Shown: piece after piece, positions 1 through 7,595 of the stretch
How the letters are laid out: the number at the start of each line of letters is the position of its first letter
Position numbering within the stretch: the stretch's first letter is position 1
NCBI GenBank assembly: GCA_902388545.1
Contig: CABMPS010000077.1
Span: 1 to 8,714, forward strand
Length of the DNA: 8,714 nt
Source: an uncultured Collinsella sp.
GTDB taxonomy: Bacteria > Actinomycetota > Coriobacteriia > Coriobacteriales > Coriobacteriaceae
Direction: 5' to 3'
Program-made: the position numbers and the translations under genes
Notes under the pieces: generated by a model
Seen by the model: only the letters and a program-made list of their open reading frames with translations
Told to the model about the DNA's origin: nothing
Database searches by the model: none

Positions 1-2782
1 GGGGGAGCGTCTCCTGCAGTGAGGCGCCCAGACGGCTCACTGCCATCACCGAGCCAAACGACGACACAAAGGTAAAGACGGCGACAAACGCTGCGGCAAA
101 GTCAATCGTTCCCGCAGCCACCAGCTGCAGCGCACGTCCGAGCATCACCAGATTGGCCGCAAGAATAAGCGCATCGGCTACGGCCTCACTGGCCGCTTGG
201 CGGCGCTTGAGGCGTGCGTCCACGGCGCCGACTTGCTCGGTCAGCTTGCCCAGGGCACGGCTGCGATCGGCGCCACCGGCAAACTGGATAGTCTCGGATG
301 CGCCGCGCAGACTGTCGAGCACAAAGGCACCCAGCTTGCCCGCGCCCTCGCGGCTCTGGCGGCCGGTGGTGCCGCATGCCTTGGCCGAGATCAGGGGCAG
401 CGGCACGCCCAGGACCGCGTAGGCCACGAGCGCGATGCTCGCGAGCTCGGGGCTCACAGCCAGCAAAAAGCCCTCAAACACAACGGCGCAGACCAGAGCT
501 ATGGCAATGGGCGAGATGGTGTGCGCGTAGAAGACCTCGAGCAGCTCAATATCCGAGGTGACCAGGCTCACGAGCTCACCCTTGCCGCGGCCCTCGAGCT
601 TGGCGGGGGCGAGCTGGCGCAGGGCGCCAAACACCAGGTCGCGAATGTGTGCGAGCAGACGGAATGCGATGTAATGGTTGCAGAGCTGCTCGCCGTAGTG
701 GAGCGGCCCGCGTGCGATGCCGCAGGCGGCACAGGCCGCGCATGTTGCGATAAGACCAAGCCCCAAGGCGTTCCGGCCCAGCGCGGCCATAAGACCAAGG
801 GCGCCAAAGGCCGGCACGAACGCGGCGGTGAGCATGCCAATGCTGCCCAGGGTAACGGCCAAAACAAGCCAGCCGGCAAGCGGTCGGACGAGTCCCATCA
901 TGCGCCACATGATGGACGGCGCCGAGCGACGGGCGCGGCCGGAGTCAGGCGCCGCGGCAGCGGAAGACGAACCAGCACCGTTGAGGCCATCGGTACAGGC
1001 GGCGCTGCCGTCAGCAGCCTCATCCGCGCCAGCATCCTCGGCATCATCCTCCGCATACGCATATGCCGAGAGCCGTTCCTGGCTATCCCACATGCGTGCA
1101 TAGACGCCCGCGGTGGCCAAGAGCTCGCCGTGAGTCCCGCGCTCGGCAATACGGCCACGCTCCAGCACCAGGATCTGATCGGCGTCTACGATCGTCGACA
1201 GGCGGTGCGCCACCACAATTACAGTGTGCTCGCCGGCAAGCGATGCGATGACCTCGCCGATCGCGGCCTCGCTTGCGGCATCGACGTTGCTCGTAGCCTC
1301 GTCAAACACATAGATCGGCGAGTCATGCAGCAGGGCGCGGGCCATGCACACGCGCTGGCGCTGGCCGCCCGAAAGGTTGGTGCCGCCCTCGTTAATCACC
1401 ATGTCGAGCCCGCCGTTGGCCTGCACAAAGGCCGCCACACGCGTGCGGTCGAGCGCGCGCAAAAGCTCGGTATCGGTGGCGTTGGGCTGGGCGAGCAGCA
1501 GGTTGTCGCGCAGGGTGCCGGCAAACAGGTAGCCGTTGGTGGGCACCAGGGTGACGGCGCGCATGAGTGAGGCGGCCGTGGCATCGCGCAGCTCGACGCC
1601 GCCAATGCGAACGCTGCCACGGTAGGCACCCTTGCGGCCTGCGATGATCCCCGCGAGCGTGGACTTGCCGCCGCCACTTTCGCCCACGAGTGCCACGAGC
1701 GAGCCGTGCGCAATGGTCGCGCTGGCGCTGTCCAGCACCGTGCGGTCGCCGTATGCATAGCTCACGCCTGCGAGCTCGATATCGCCGCGACCGTCAAGCT
1801 CAACATCGCCGCGCTCGGGCTCGGGCGTATCCAAAATGCCAAACATGCGGCGCGAGGCGGCCATGCCGTTCATGGCTGTGTGGAACAGCGATCCCAGGCG
1901 GCGCATGGGCAAAAAGAACTCCTGCGACAGAAAGACGATGAGGAAGGCAGACTCAAAGCCGATCTTGCCCGTGGCGAGCTGCAGCGCGGCTACGATAATG
2001 CCGAGCGCGGCGCCCATATAGACGACCAGGTCCATAACGCAAATGGAGCGCAGCTGCATCACCAGCAGGCGCATGGTCGCTGTGCGGAAACGCTCGGACT
2101 CGGCGTTGATGCGCTCGTGCCAGCTGCGATCGGCCTGGTAGACCTTAAGGGTGGTGAGACCCTGCACGGCCTCCAGGAACATGCCGCCCAGATCGACATA
2201 GCTGCCCCAGTACTCGGCACCGATCTTTTTGGCGTTGCGCATGACCATCATGATGGAGACGGGGATGACCGGAACGCAGGCGAGCAGCAGCGCGGCGGGA
2301 AGACCCGCCTGGCCCACGAGCAGTACAAACAGCGTGATGGGTGCCAAGCCGGCAAAGAAGAGCTGCGGCAGGTAACCGCCAAAGTACACCTGGAGTTGCG
2401 TGGCGCCCTCGACGCTGGTCTGGACGGCCTCGGCGGTGGGGACGGTTTCGGTGTAGGAGGGGCCGAGTGCGGTGAGCTTGTCGTAGACGAGCGAGCGCAC
2501 GCGGCGGACGGCCTCGAACGCGGCCTTGTCGCCGGCGCGTTGGGCCAGGTAGATGGAGGCGGCGCGCACGATGATGGCGGCGGCGAGCGGCAAGGCCGCC
2601 TGTGCGAGGGCATCGACGGCGAGCGCGGCGGAAAGACCGTCCGTGACGATGCCGCCCAAGATGCGCGCAAGCACCCACATCACCGTGATGTTTGCCATCA
2701 GCGCGATCCACTTAAACAGGACGCTTGCCATAATGTAGGGCGTTGCCTGCGGAACCAGGGAGAAGAGCCGCTTCTCGAACAT
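1..2782 (-). CDS. Fused ABC exporter, TMD-NBD-TMD (CydDC-like), 3' end outside window
   Basis: Seen: an uninterrupted minus-strand frame of 927 codons from ATG at 2780-2782 to the window edge, with AGGAGG at 2787-2792, four bases before the start. Residues 12-300 form the first membrane domain. The first ATPase follows: aromatic A-loop Y342/Y344, Walker A GESGGGKST (367-375), signature LSGGQRQR (470-477), Walker B ending D494 with catalytic E495, and switch H526. An acidic, Ala/Ser-rich linker (about 567-620) leads to a second membrane domain (about 625 to the edge). Family knowledge: this is the layout of type IV (former type I) exporters, and the text around TLRDNLLLA resembles CydC/CydD-type proteins. 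Such proteins are usually encoded as two half-transporters or as a fused CydDC of roughly 1,150 residues, so a second ATPase should lie beyond position 1. Odd: the Q-loop glutamine is replaced, with T415 in VPTNGYLF. Inference: an inner-membrane exporter driven by ATP. The substrate cannot be read from sequence, and a thiol/heme role like CydDC is only a guess. No neighbour supports a cytochrome bd link. Confidence 0.9.
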   Translation of the reverse strand, partial: MFEKRLFSLVPQATPYIMASVLFKWIALMANITVMWVLARILGGIVTDGLSAALAVDALAQAALPLAAAIIVRAASIYLAQRAGDKAAFEAVRRVRSLVYDKLTALGPSYTETVPTAEAVQTSVEGATQLQVYFGGYLPQLFFAGLAPITLFVLLVGQAGLPAALLLACVPVIPVSIMMVMRNAKKIGAEYWGSYVDLGGMFLEAVQGLTTLKVYQADRSWHERINAESERFRTATMRLLVMQLRSICVMDLVVYMGAALGIIVAALQLATGKIGFESAFLIVFLSQEFFLPMRRLGSLFHTAMNGMAASRRMFGILDTPEPERGDVELDGRGDIELAGVSYAYGDRTVLDSASATIAHGSLVALVGESGGGKSTLAGIIAGRKGAYRGSVRIGGVELRDATAASLMRAVTLVPTNGYLFAGTLRDNLLLAQPNATDTELLRALDRTRVAAFVQANGGLDMVINEGGTNLSGGQRQRVCMARALLHDSPIYVFDEATSNVDAASEAAIGEVIASLAGEHTVIVVAHRLSTIVDADQILVLERGRIAERGTHGELLATAGVYARMWDSQERLSAYAYAEDDAEDAGADEAADGSAACTDGLNGAGSSSAAAAPDSGRARRSAPSIMWRMMGLVRPLAGWLVLAVTLGSIGMLTAAFVPAFGALGLMAALGRNALGLGLIATCAACAACGIARGPLHYGEQLCNHYIAFRLLAHIRDLVFGALRQLAPAKLEGRGKGELVSLVTSDIELLEVFYAHTISPIAIALVCAVVFEGFLLAVSPELASIALVAYAVLGVPLPLISAKACGTTGRQSREGAGKLGAFVLDSLRGASETIQFAGGADRSRALGKLTEQVGAVDARLKRRQAASEAVADALILAANLVMLGRALQLVAAGTIDFAAAFVAVFTFVSSFGSVMAVSRLGASLQETLP

Positions 2783-2832
2783 GAAACCTCCTATGCTGTA
2801 ACGGTGCCGGGCGGGGTTCTCGGCAGCCGCTT

Positions 2833-2840
2833 AGTTAGCC
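2833..2840 (-). promoter_or_regulatory. GGCTAACT octamer upstream of the ABC exporter
   Basis: On the minus strand this reads GGCTAACTAAG, about 50 bases before the exporter start. The same octamer occurs twice upstream of enolase (5209-5216 and 5244-5251), and I did not notice it inside any gene. It may be a regulator half-site, but no clear dyad partner is visible, so the role is unknown. Confidence 0.25.
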
Positions 2841-2902
2841 AAATGCAACTAGAGTAACATCGTGCAGCGGGTAAGTATGCCGAGGGTTATTTTTTGGCCG
2901 AT

Positions 2903-2945
2903 GAACTGCGTGGAAAGTTCAAAATTGTTGAATGCAGCGAACTTT
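2903..2945. repeat. Two overlapping inverted repeats sharing one arm
   Basis: The segment gaact (2903-2907) can pair with agttc (2916-2920). The overlapping aaagttc (2914-2920) can instead pair with gaacttt (2939-2945). Both cannot form at once. It could be an operator with repeated half-sites or an RNA switch-like structure in a leader, but the stems are only 5 and 7 bp and chance is a real possibility in AT-richer sequence. Confidence 0.35.
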
Positions 2946-2991
2946 ATGGTGGACGGAGCGCGGGCGCAATTCTGATCGTGTGCGGCCCCGC

Positions 2992-3063
2992 TCCAAAACG
3001 TGTACGTCAGCCTCCAAGAGCTGCAAAAAATGACATGTTTGGAGGCTGACGTACATGTTTGGA
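2992..3063. repeat. Large intergenic palindrome, arms about 25 bp
   Basis: The 17-base arms 3001-3017 and 3039-3055 are perfect inverted repeats (tgtacgtcagcctccaa and its complement). Pairing continues outward: a G-T wobble at 3000/3056, four pairs to 2996/3060, one bulged A at 2995, and three more pairs to 2992/3063. The central loop of 21 bases contains a run of six A. Within the element, acatgtttgga occurs twice in direct orientation (3033-3043 and 3053-3063), and ctccaa occurs at 2991-2996 and 3012-3017. It lies between divergent genes, where a terminator would be unexpected, and has no proper T-tract on the plus strand. It is either a dispersed extragenic palindromic element or a multi-site operator. 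Confidence 0.8.
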
Positions 3064-3151
3064 TGGGGGCGAGGGCGGCGACGGACGAAAGTCACGCCTG
3101 TGCCACGTTCGATGTGCTAGCGTTTGGGTGAATAAAACGAGCCCGTGCGGA

Positions 3152-3156
3152 AAGGA
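3152..3156 (+). promoter_or_regulatory. Ribosome binding site fixing the larC-like start
   Basis: AAGGA ends ten bases before ATG 3167. The longer in-frame start at 3059 falls inside the right arm of the palindrome, has no Shine-Dalgarno sequence, and would add 36 residues that look non-coding. The short start is therefore preferred. Confidence 0.65.
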
Positions 3157-3166
3157 TCCGGACCGT

Positions 3167-3652
3167 ATGCAACGTGGAAGTACATCTCCGCTGTCCCGCG
3201 AGACCGATGCACCCGAGACCATCGTCAAACTGGAGTGCGACATCGACGACGCGTCGCCCGAGGTGCTCGCCTATGCCGCCGACCGCCTGCGCGAGGCAGG
3301 TGCGCGCGAGGTACACTGGCTGCCCCTTTACTGCAAGAAGGGCCGCCCCGGCTGGCAGCTGCAGGTGATCTGCTCGCACGAGGATATCGAGCGCCTACAG
3401 ACGATTATCTTTTTAGAGACCACGACCAACGCCGTTCGTCGCCAGGTGATGGAACGCGTCTGCCTGCCGCGTCGTTTTGAGCAGGTAGCGACGCCTTGGG
3501 GCGAGGTGGCCGTCAAAGTAGCCACCCTGCCCGACGGCAGCGAGCGCGCGGCACCCGAGTACGAGGATTGTGCCCGTCTTGCCCGCGAGCACAACGTGCC
3601 GCTCCAGCGCGTGATGCAGGCGGCACAAGCCTCGACACTGCGATTTGAGTGA
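3167..3652 (+). CDS. Stand-alone LarC C-terminal domain (nickel insertion, LarC2-like)
   Basis: A protein of 161 residues. It matches the C-terminal half of LarC (formerly DUF111): CDIDDASPE (24-32, the conserved N-I-D-D-M-x-P-E region), KKGRPGW (57-63), FLETTT (82-87), LPRRF (100-104) and PEYEDC (130-135). Family knowledge: LarC is the CTP-dependent nickel chelatase that inserts Ni into the pincer nucleotide cofactor of lactate racemase (LarA) and related enzymes. The C-terminal part binds CTP, and in Lactobacillus plantarum larC1 and larC2 are joined by a programmed frameshift. Seen here: no N-terminal LarC1 coding sequence exists upstream in any frame of the window, and no larA, larB or larE is present. 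Inference: either a separately encoded second subunit whose partner lies elsewhere, or a domain repurposed alone. It is soluble, with no signal peptide. It is followed by a hairpin and by the phosphoesterase gene 73 bases downstream, possibly in the same transcript. Confidence 0.85.
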   Translation: MQRGSTSPLSRETDAPETIVKLECDIDDASPEVLAYAADRLREAGAREVHWLPLYCKKGRPGWQLQVICSHEDIERLQTIIFLETTTNAVRRQVMERVCLPRRFEQVATPWGEVAVKVATLPDGSERAAPEYEDCARLAREHNVPLQRVMQAAQASTLRFE

Positions 3653-3654
3653 TG

Positions 3655-3679
3655 CGGTGGATGGGCTCCACATCCGCCG
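3655..3679 (+). other. Hairpin just after the larC-like stop codon
   Basis: cggtggatg (3655-3663) pairs with catccgccg (3671-3679), a 9 bp stem with one G-U pair and a 7-base loop, beginning three bases after the stop. No T-run follows, so it is a weak candidate for intrinsic termination. It may instead shield a 3' end or attenuate transcription between the larC-like gene and the phosphoesterase. Confidence 0.4.
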
Positions 3680-3725
3680 GACCCCGTATTCAGCCCTCAT
3701 CAACCCCACTCTGAAAGGACTTCCC

Positions 3726-4274
3726 ATGAAATACCTCATCGCCTCCGACATCCATGGCTCGGCATACTGGGCCGAGCGCCTCTGCACTGCCATCGAATCC
3801 GAACAGCCCGACCGTATCGTGCTGCTGGGCGACCTGCTCTACCACGGCCCGCGCAACGACCTGCCGCGCGATTACGCCCCCAAGCGCGTGATTCCGCTGC
3901 TCAACGCCCTGGCCGACCGCATCATCGCGGTGCGCGGCAACTGCGACGCCGAGGTCGACCAGATGGTGCTCGACTTCCCCGTCATGGCCGACTACGCCAC
4001 GCTGTTCGACGAGACCGGTCGCGAGCTGTTCCTGACGCACGGCCACGTTTTTGGCGCCGGCATGCACAACAGCGTCGACCACGCGCCCGCGCTGCCCGAG
4101 GGCTCCGCGCTCGTCTACGGCCATACGCACATCAAGGTTAACGAGGAAAGCGCCGCGCACCCGGGCCTGTGGCTCTTTAACCCCGGCAGCGTGAGCATCC
4201 CCAAGGACGGCACGCACAGCTACGGCATCTACGAGGGCGGCGCGTTCCGTCACGTGATCCTGGAGGAGGAATAA
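3726..4274 (+). CDS. yfcE: YfcE/MJ0936-type metallophosphoesterase
   Basis: A protein of 182 residues, close to the 184 of E. coli YfcE. All metal-binding blocks of the calcineurin-like fold are present in order: S-D-I-H (D8, H10), LGDLLYHGP (D36), GNCD (71-74, N72), THGH (104-107) and GHTH (132-135), followed by FNPGSVSIP (151-159). Family knowledge: these are soluble, manganese-dependent phosphodiesterases active on model substrates, and the physiological substrate of YfcE is not settled. The start at 3726 is chosen because AAAGGA (3714-3719) lies six bases upstream and the protein then begins MKYLIASDIHG as in the family. A longer frame from 3645 overlaps the preceding stop and lacks such a site. 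Its stop lies two bases before the mazG start, so the two are surely co-transcribed. Confidence 0.92.
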   Translation: MKYLIASDIHGSAYWAERLCTAIESEQPDRIVLLGDLLYHGPRNDLPRDYAPKRVIPLLNALADRIIAVRGNCDAEVDQMVLDFPVMADYATLFDETGRELFLTHGHVFGAGMHNSVDHAPALPEGSALVYGHTHIKVNEESAAHPGLWLFNPGSVSIPKDGTHSYGIYEGGAFRHVILEEE

Positions 4275-4276
4275 CC

Positions 4277-5137
4277 ATGGCCGAGCATATGGCTCAGCAA
4301 AATGCCGAGGGTTCGCGCGACCTGTCGACGTTGGTAGACGCGTCGGCCGAGCTGCAGCATCTGGTGCAGACCATCTGGCGCCTGCGCCAGCCCGACGGCT
4401 GCCCGTGGGACCGCGAACAGACGCACCGCAGCATCGGTAAGAACATGATCGAGGAAGCCTACGAGGCGCTCGACTGCATCGAGGCCGACGACGCGGCACA
4501 CCTGCGCGAGGAGTTGGGCGATGTGCTCATGCAGGTAGTGCTGCATGCACAGATTGCCGCAGATGCCGGCGAGTTTACGCTGGCCGACGTGGCGCGCGAT
4601 ATCGACGCCAAGCTCATCCGGCGCCATCCGCACGTGTTTGGCGATGTGGATGCCGACAACTCCGACGAGGTGCTCAAGATCTGGGACGAGGTCAAGCTTG
4701 CCGAGAAGGCCGCCAAAGACCAGGCCGTGGCGGCAGGCGAGGCCGCACCCGAGGGTCTGCTCGACGGTGTGCCCACGCACCTTCCGGCGCTGATGCAGGC
4801 TCAGAAGGTGTCGCGCAAGGCGGCTGCCGTGGGCTTTGAGTGGGAGACGGTCCAGGACGTGTGGGACGAGGTCGCCGAGGAGCGTGCCGAGTTTGAGGCC
4901 GAGGCTCCCGGCTCTCCCGAGCGCGAGATGGAGTTTGGCGACCTGCTCTTTGCCCTGGTCAACGTTGCGCGCAAGGAGGGAATCGACGCCGAGAGCGCCC
5001 TGCGTGCCAGCACGGCAAAGTTCCGCCGCCGTTGGGCTGCGATGGAGCAGATGGCGGCCGATGCCCATGTTGACCTTGCCGAGCTTTCAACCCATGGCCT
5101 CAATGATCTGTGGGATGCCGCAAAGGCGGAGGAGTAA
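4277..5137 (+). CDS. mazG: MazG nucleoside triphosphate pyrophosphohydrolase
   Basis: A protein of 286 residues, slightly longer than E. coli MazG (263) because of an N-terminal extension of about 20 residues and a longer middle. The family opening LRQPDGCPWDREQT is at 36-49. The first MazG domain has the metal site EExxExxD (E59, E60, E63, D66) and E-E-L-G-D (78-82). The conserved KVSRKAAAVGFEWE (177-190) introduces the second domain with E201/E202, E205, E219 and D222. Family knowledge: it hydrolyses (d)NTPs to monophosphates and pyrophosphate, cleans damaged nucleotides and, in E. coli, modulates ppGpp. The strong GGAGGAGGA site (4262-4270) lies inside the last codons of the phosphoesterase gene and the two genes are two bases apart, which suggests translational coupling. 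A strong terminator follows. In mycobacteria mazG also sits near eno, as here. Confidence 0.96.
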   Translation: MAEHMAQQNAEGSRDLSTLVDASAELQHLVQTIWRLRQPDGCPWDREQTHRSIGKNMIEEAYEALDCIEADDAAHLREELGDVLMQVVLHAQIAADAGEFTLADVARDIDAKLIRRHPHVFGDVDADNSDEVLKIWDEVKLAEKAAKDQAVAAGEAAPEGLLDGVPTHLPALMQAQKVSRKAAAVGFEWETVQDVWDEVAEERAEFEAEAPGSPEREMEFGDLLFALVNVARKEGIDAESALRASTAKFRRRWAAMEQMAADAHVDLAELSTHGLNDLWDAAKAEE

Positions 5138-5141
5138 GACT

Positions 5142-5187
5142 GCGGGAACGACGGGCTGACACGCCCCATCGTTCCCGCTATTTTTTT
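5142..5187 (+). terminator. Strong intrinsic terminator after mazG
   Basis: gcgggaacga (5142-5151) pairs perfectly with tcgttcccgc (5169-5178). An inner stem of gggc (5153-5156) with gccc (5163-5166) continues it across a small bulge. Seven T follow at 5181-5187. It starts five bases after the mazG stop and separates mazG from eno. Confidence 0.93.
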
Positions 5188-5221
5188 CGAAAATCAAGTG
5201 TATCCCTCGGCTAACTTAGGG

Positions 5222-5227
5222 CATAAT
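5222..5227 (+). promoter_or_regulatory. Possible -10 element (CATAAT) of the eno promoter
   Basis: CATAAT matches the TATAAT consensus at five of six positions and lies in the only AT-richer stretch between the mazG terminator and eno. No good -35 is found 16-18 bases upstream (best tgtatc, 5199-5204), so an activator or an alternative promoter is possible. If used, the transcript would carry a leader of about 90 bases. Confidence 0.35.
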
Positions 5228-6616
<1,389 letters not shown>

Positions 6617-6627
6617 GCAAGCGGCGT

Positions 6628-6674
6628 GTGCGGGGGCGGGGCTGACTCGGATTCGCCTCGCTCCCGCCGGGCAC
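6628..6674 (+). other. GC-rich hairpin in the eno 3' region
   Basis: gtgc (6628-6631) pairs with gcac (6671-6674). After a small internal loop, ggcggg (6635-6640) pairs with cccgcc (6663-6668). No T-run follows directly, so it is unlikely to terminate alone. It may stabilise the eno mRNA end or assist the terminator 16 bases downstream. Confidence 0.4.
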
Positions 6675-6689
6675 TGTTGAGCACCATTG

Positions 6690-6721
6690 GGCGCTGGGCC
6701 GTGTGGCTCAGCGCCTTTTTT
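6690..6721 (+). terminator. Intrinsic terminator after eno
   Basis: ggcgctgggcc (6690-6700) pairs with ggctcagcgcc (6705-6715) through one G-U pair, closed by a gtgt tetraloop, followed by six T (6716-6721). An 11 bp stem and T-run make this a convincing terminator. It also shows that a start codon for the next gene at 6687 cannot be right. Confidence 0.92.
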
Positions 6722-6760
6722 ATGTCGAGCAAAGGCTGTCGAAGGCGGTGCGCGCGCTAG

Positions 6761-6769
6761 TGCTATAAC
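6761..6769 (+). promoter_or_regulatory. Extended -10 promoter of the septum protein - phosphatase operon
   Basis: TGCTATAAC is an extended -10 (TGn followed by TATAAC, five of six to consensus) placed 40 bases after the eno terminator and 43 before the next ATG. There is no good -35 at the usual distance, which extended -10 promoters can tolerate. Expected start of transcription is near 6776. Confidence 0.5.
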
Positions 6770-6812
6770 TAGAATACTTAGCGCAAACAAACCTCAACCG
6801 CACAAGGCGCAC

Positions 6813-7574
6813 ATGGATCAGATTTACGACAACAGGTACTATTCCGCCGGTTCGCGTGAGCCGTCGCCTCGCCGTGCGCGCACGGTGCAGCTCGGTGGGT
6901 CCGCCTACGCCGGCGCCGACCGCTCCACGCAGCGCCCGACAAGTACCTCGCGCCCCAATGCTCAAGTGAATACTTCGACAGATGGACCAGTACGTCCGAC
7001 ACGTTCGCCGCATTCGTCGCGCCCCTCGGCCCAGACGCACGACAAATCGAGCAGACCTTCGAGCCGTCTTTCGGGCTCGGACTTTATGCGCTACGCCAAC
7101 GACAATGCGGTGGTCAAGGCGATCTATGACTTTACCCATGGACCCCAGCGCGGGCTGTTTATTGGCATTGTCGTTGTCCTGGTGCTTGTGAGTTTGTACT
7201 TTCCCGTGCGCGACCTCTACGTTGCCAAACGCTCGAGCGATATCTTGGCCAAGCAGGTCGAGATTCGCCAGCAGTACAACGACGAGCTGCAGAAAAGCGT
7301 CGACAAACTGCTCTCGGAGGAGGGTATTAAGGACGCGGCGACCGAGGACCTTGGCCTGGTGATGCCCGGCGAGACCAAGATTGACGTGCTGGGCCTGGAC
7401 GACGATTCGGACTCGTCGTCGAGCAAAAAGTCCTCGAACGCCAAGAAGGCCAGCGAAGTCGCCAAAGAGATCGAAGAGGTCGGCAAGGACGCGCCTTGGT
7501 ACATCCAGACGCTCGATATGCTGTTTGGATTTAGCGGCGTCGAGGGTCAGACGGTCGCTTCCAGCGGCGAGTAG
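6813..7574 (+). CDS. Septum formation initiator family protein (DivIC/FtsB-like)
   Basis: A single-pass membrane protein of 253 residues. Residues 1-95 are a low-complexity cytoplasmic tail rich in Ser, Arg, Pro and Thr. A strong hydrophobic segment spans about 114-131. A predicted extracytoplasmic coiled coil follows (about 137-170), then EEGIKDAATEDLGLVMPGE, the family signature around a leucine-glycine and PGE. The C-terminal part has an Asp/Ser tract (196-209), Lys-rich helix and an amphipathic end. Family knowledge: DivIC/FtsB proteins join FtsL and FtsQ/DivIB at the septum and help activate peptidoglycan synthesis. The usual proteins have about 100 residues, but actinobacterial ones have long tails. 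The start at 6813 is preferred over 6687, which lies within the eno terminator. The ribosome site (AAGG, 6804-6807) is weak. The phosphatase gene follows after 28 bases. Confidence 0.87.
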   Translation: MDQIYDNRYYSAGSREPSPRRARTVQLGGSAYAGADRSTQRPTSTSRPNAQVNTSTDGPVRPTRSPHSSRPSAQTHDKSSRPSSRLSGSDFMRYANDNAVVKAIYDFTHGPQRGLFIGIVVVLVLVSLYFPVRDLYVAKRSSDILAKQVEIRQQYNDELQKSVDKLLSEEGIKDAATEDLGLVMPGETKIDVLGLDDDSDSSSSKKSSNAKKASEVAKEIEEVGKDAPWYIQTLDMLFGFSGVEGQTVASSGE

Positions 7575-7587
7575 GCGAGTAGCGCCC

Positions 7588-7595
7588 GGAGGGGA
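7588..7595 (+). promoter_or_regulatory. Ribosome binding site fixing the Ppx/GppA start
   Basis: GGAGGGGA ends seven bases before ATG 7603. An earlier in-frame ATG at 7381 would lie far inside the septum protein gene and would add 74 residues without family similarity, so it is rejected. Confidence 0.85.

Larger units (their letters stand above)
2783..3166. other. Divergent intergenic region without a gene
   Basis: About 380 bases separate two divergent genes, the minus-strand transporter and the plus-strand larC-like gene. No frame here has coding character, and short frames crossing it have no ribosome site and resemble nothing. It contains the AGGAGG site of the transporter (2787-2792), a GGCTAACT octamer on the minus strand (2833-2840), two mutually exclusive inverted repeats (2903-2945), and a large palindrome (2992-3063). 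It is lower in GC around 2840-2950 than its surroundings, as expected for a promoter region. I could not pick convincing -35/-10 pairs for either gene. Confidence 0.7.

Noticed and set aside
197..1570. Plus-strand open frame of 457 codons
   Set aside because: Antisense shadow of the ABC exporter. The translation has no recognisable domain and is rich in His, Gly, Ala and Gln as typical of GC-rich complements, and the opposite strand carries all ABC motifs.
2145..2711. Minus-strand open frame of 188 codons
   Set aside because: Wrong frame of the exporter; Arg/His/Gly-rich and without family similarity.
2833..2851. DtxR/IdeR iron box upstream of the exporter
   Set aside because: Only one half resembles the consensus; the other half of the dyad is not present.
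1706..2857. Plus-strand open frame of 383 codons
   Set aside because: Also opposite the exporter, low-complexity Gly/His/Asp composition and no ribosome site. The minus strand is clearly coding here.
2992..3063. Intrinsic terminator
   Set aside because: The loop is long, the plus strand has no T-tract, and the element lies between divergent gene starts where no transcript should end.
3059..3166. N-terminal extension of the larC-like protein, possible LarC1 remnant
   Set aside because: The 36 residues have no LarC1 character, the start lies in the palindrome and no ribosome site precedes it.
3007..3243. Small minus-strand gene of 78 codons in the divergent gap
   Set aside because: It overlaps the larC-like start and the palindrome, has no ribosome site and no similarity to known small proteins.
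3690..5068. Two long minus-strand frames opposite the phosphoesterase and mazG
   Set aside because: They overlap each other, lack domains and sit opposite genes with complete catalytic motifs.
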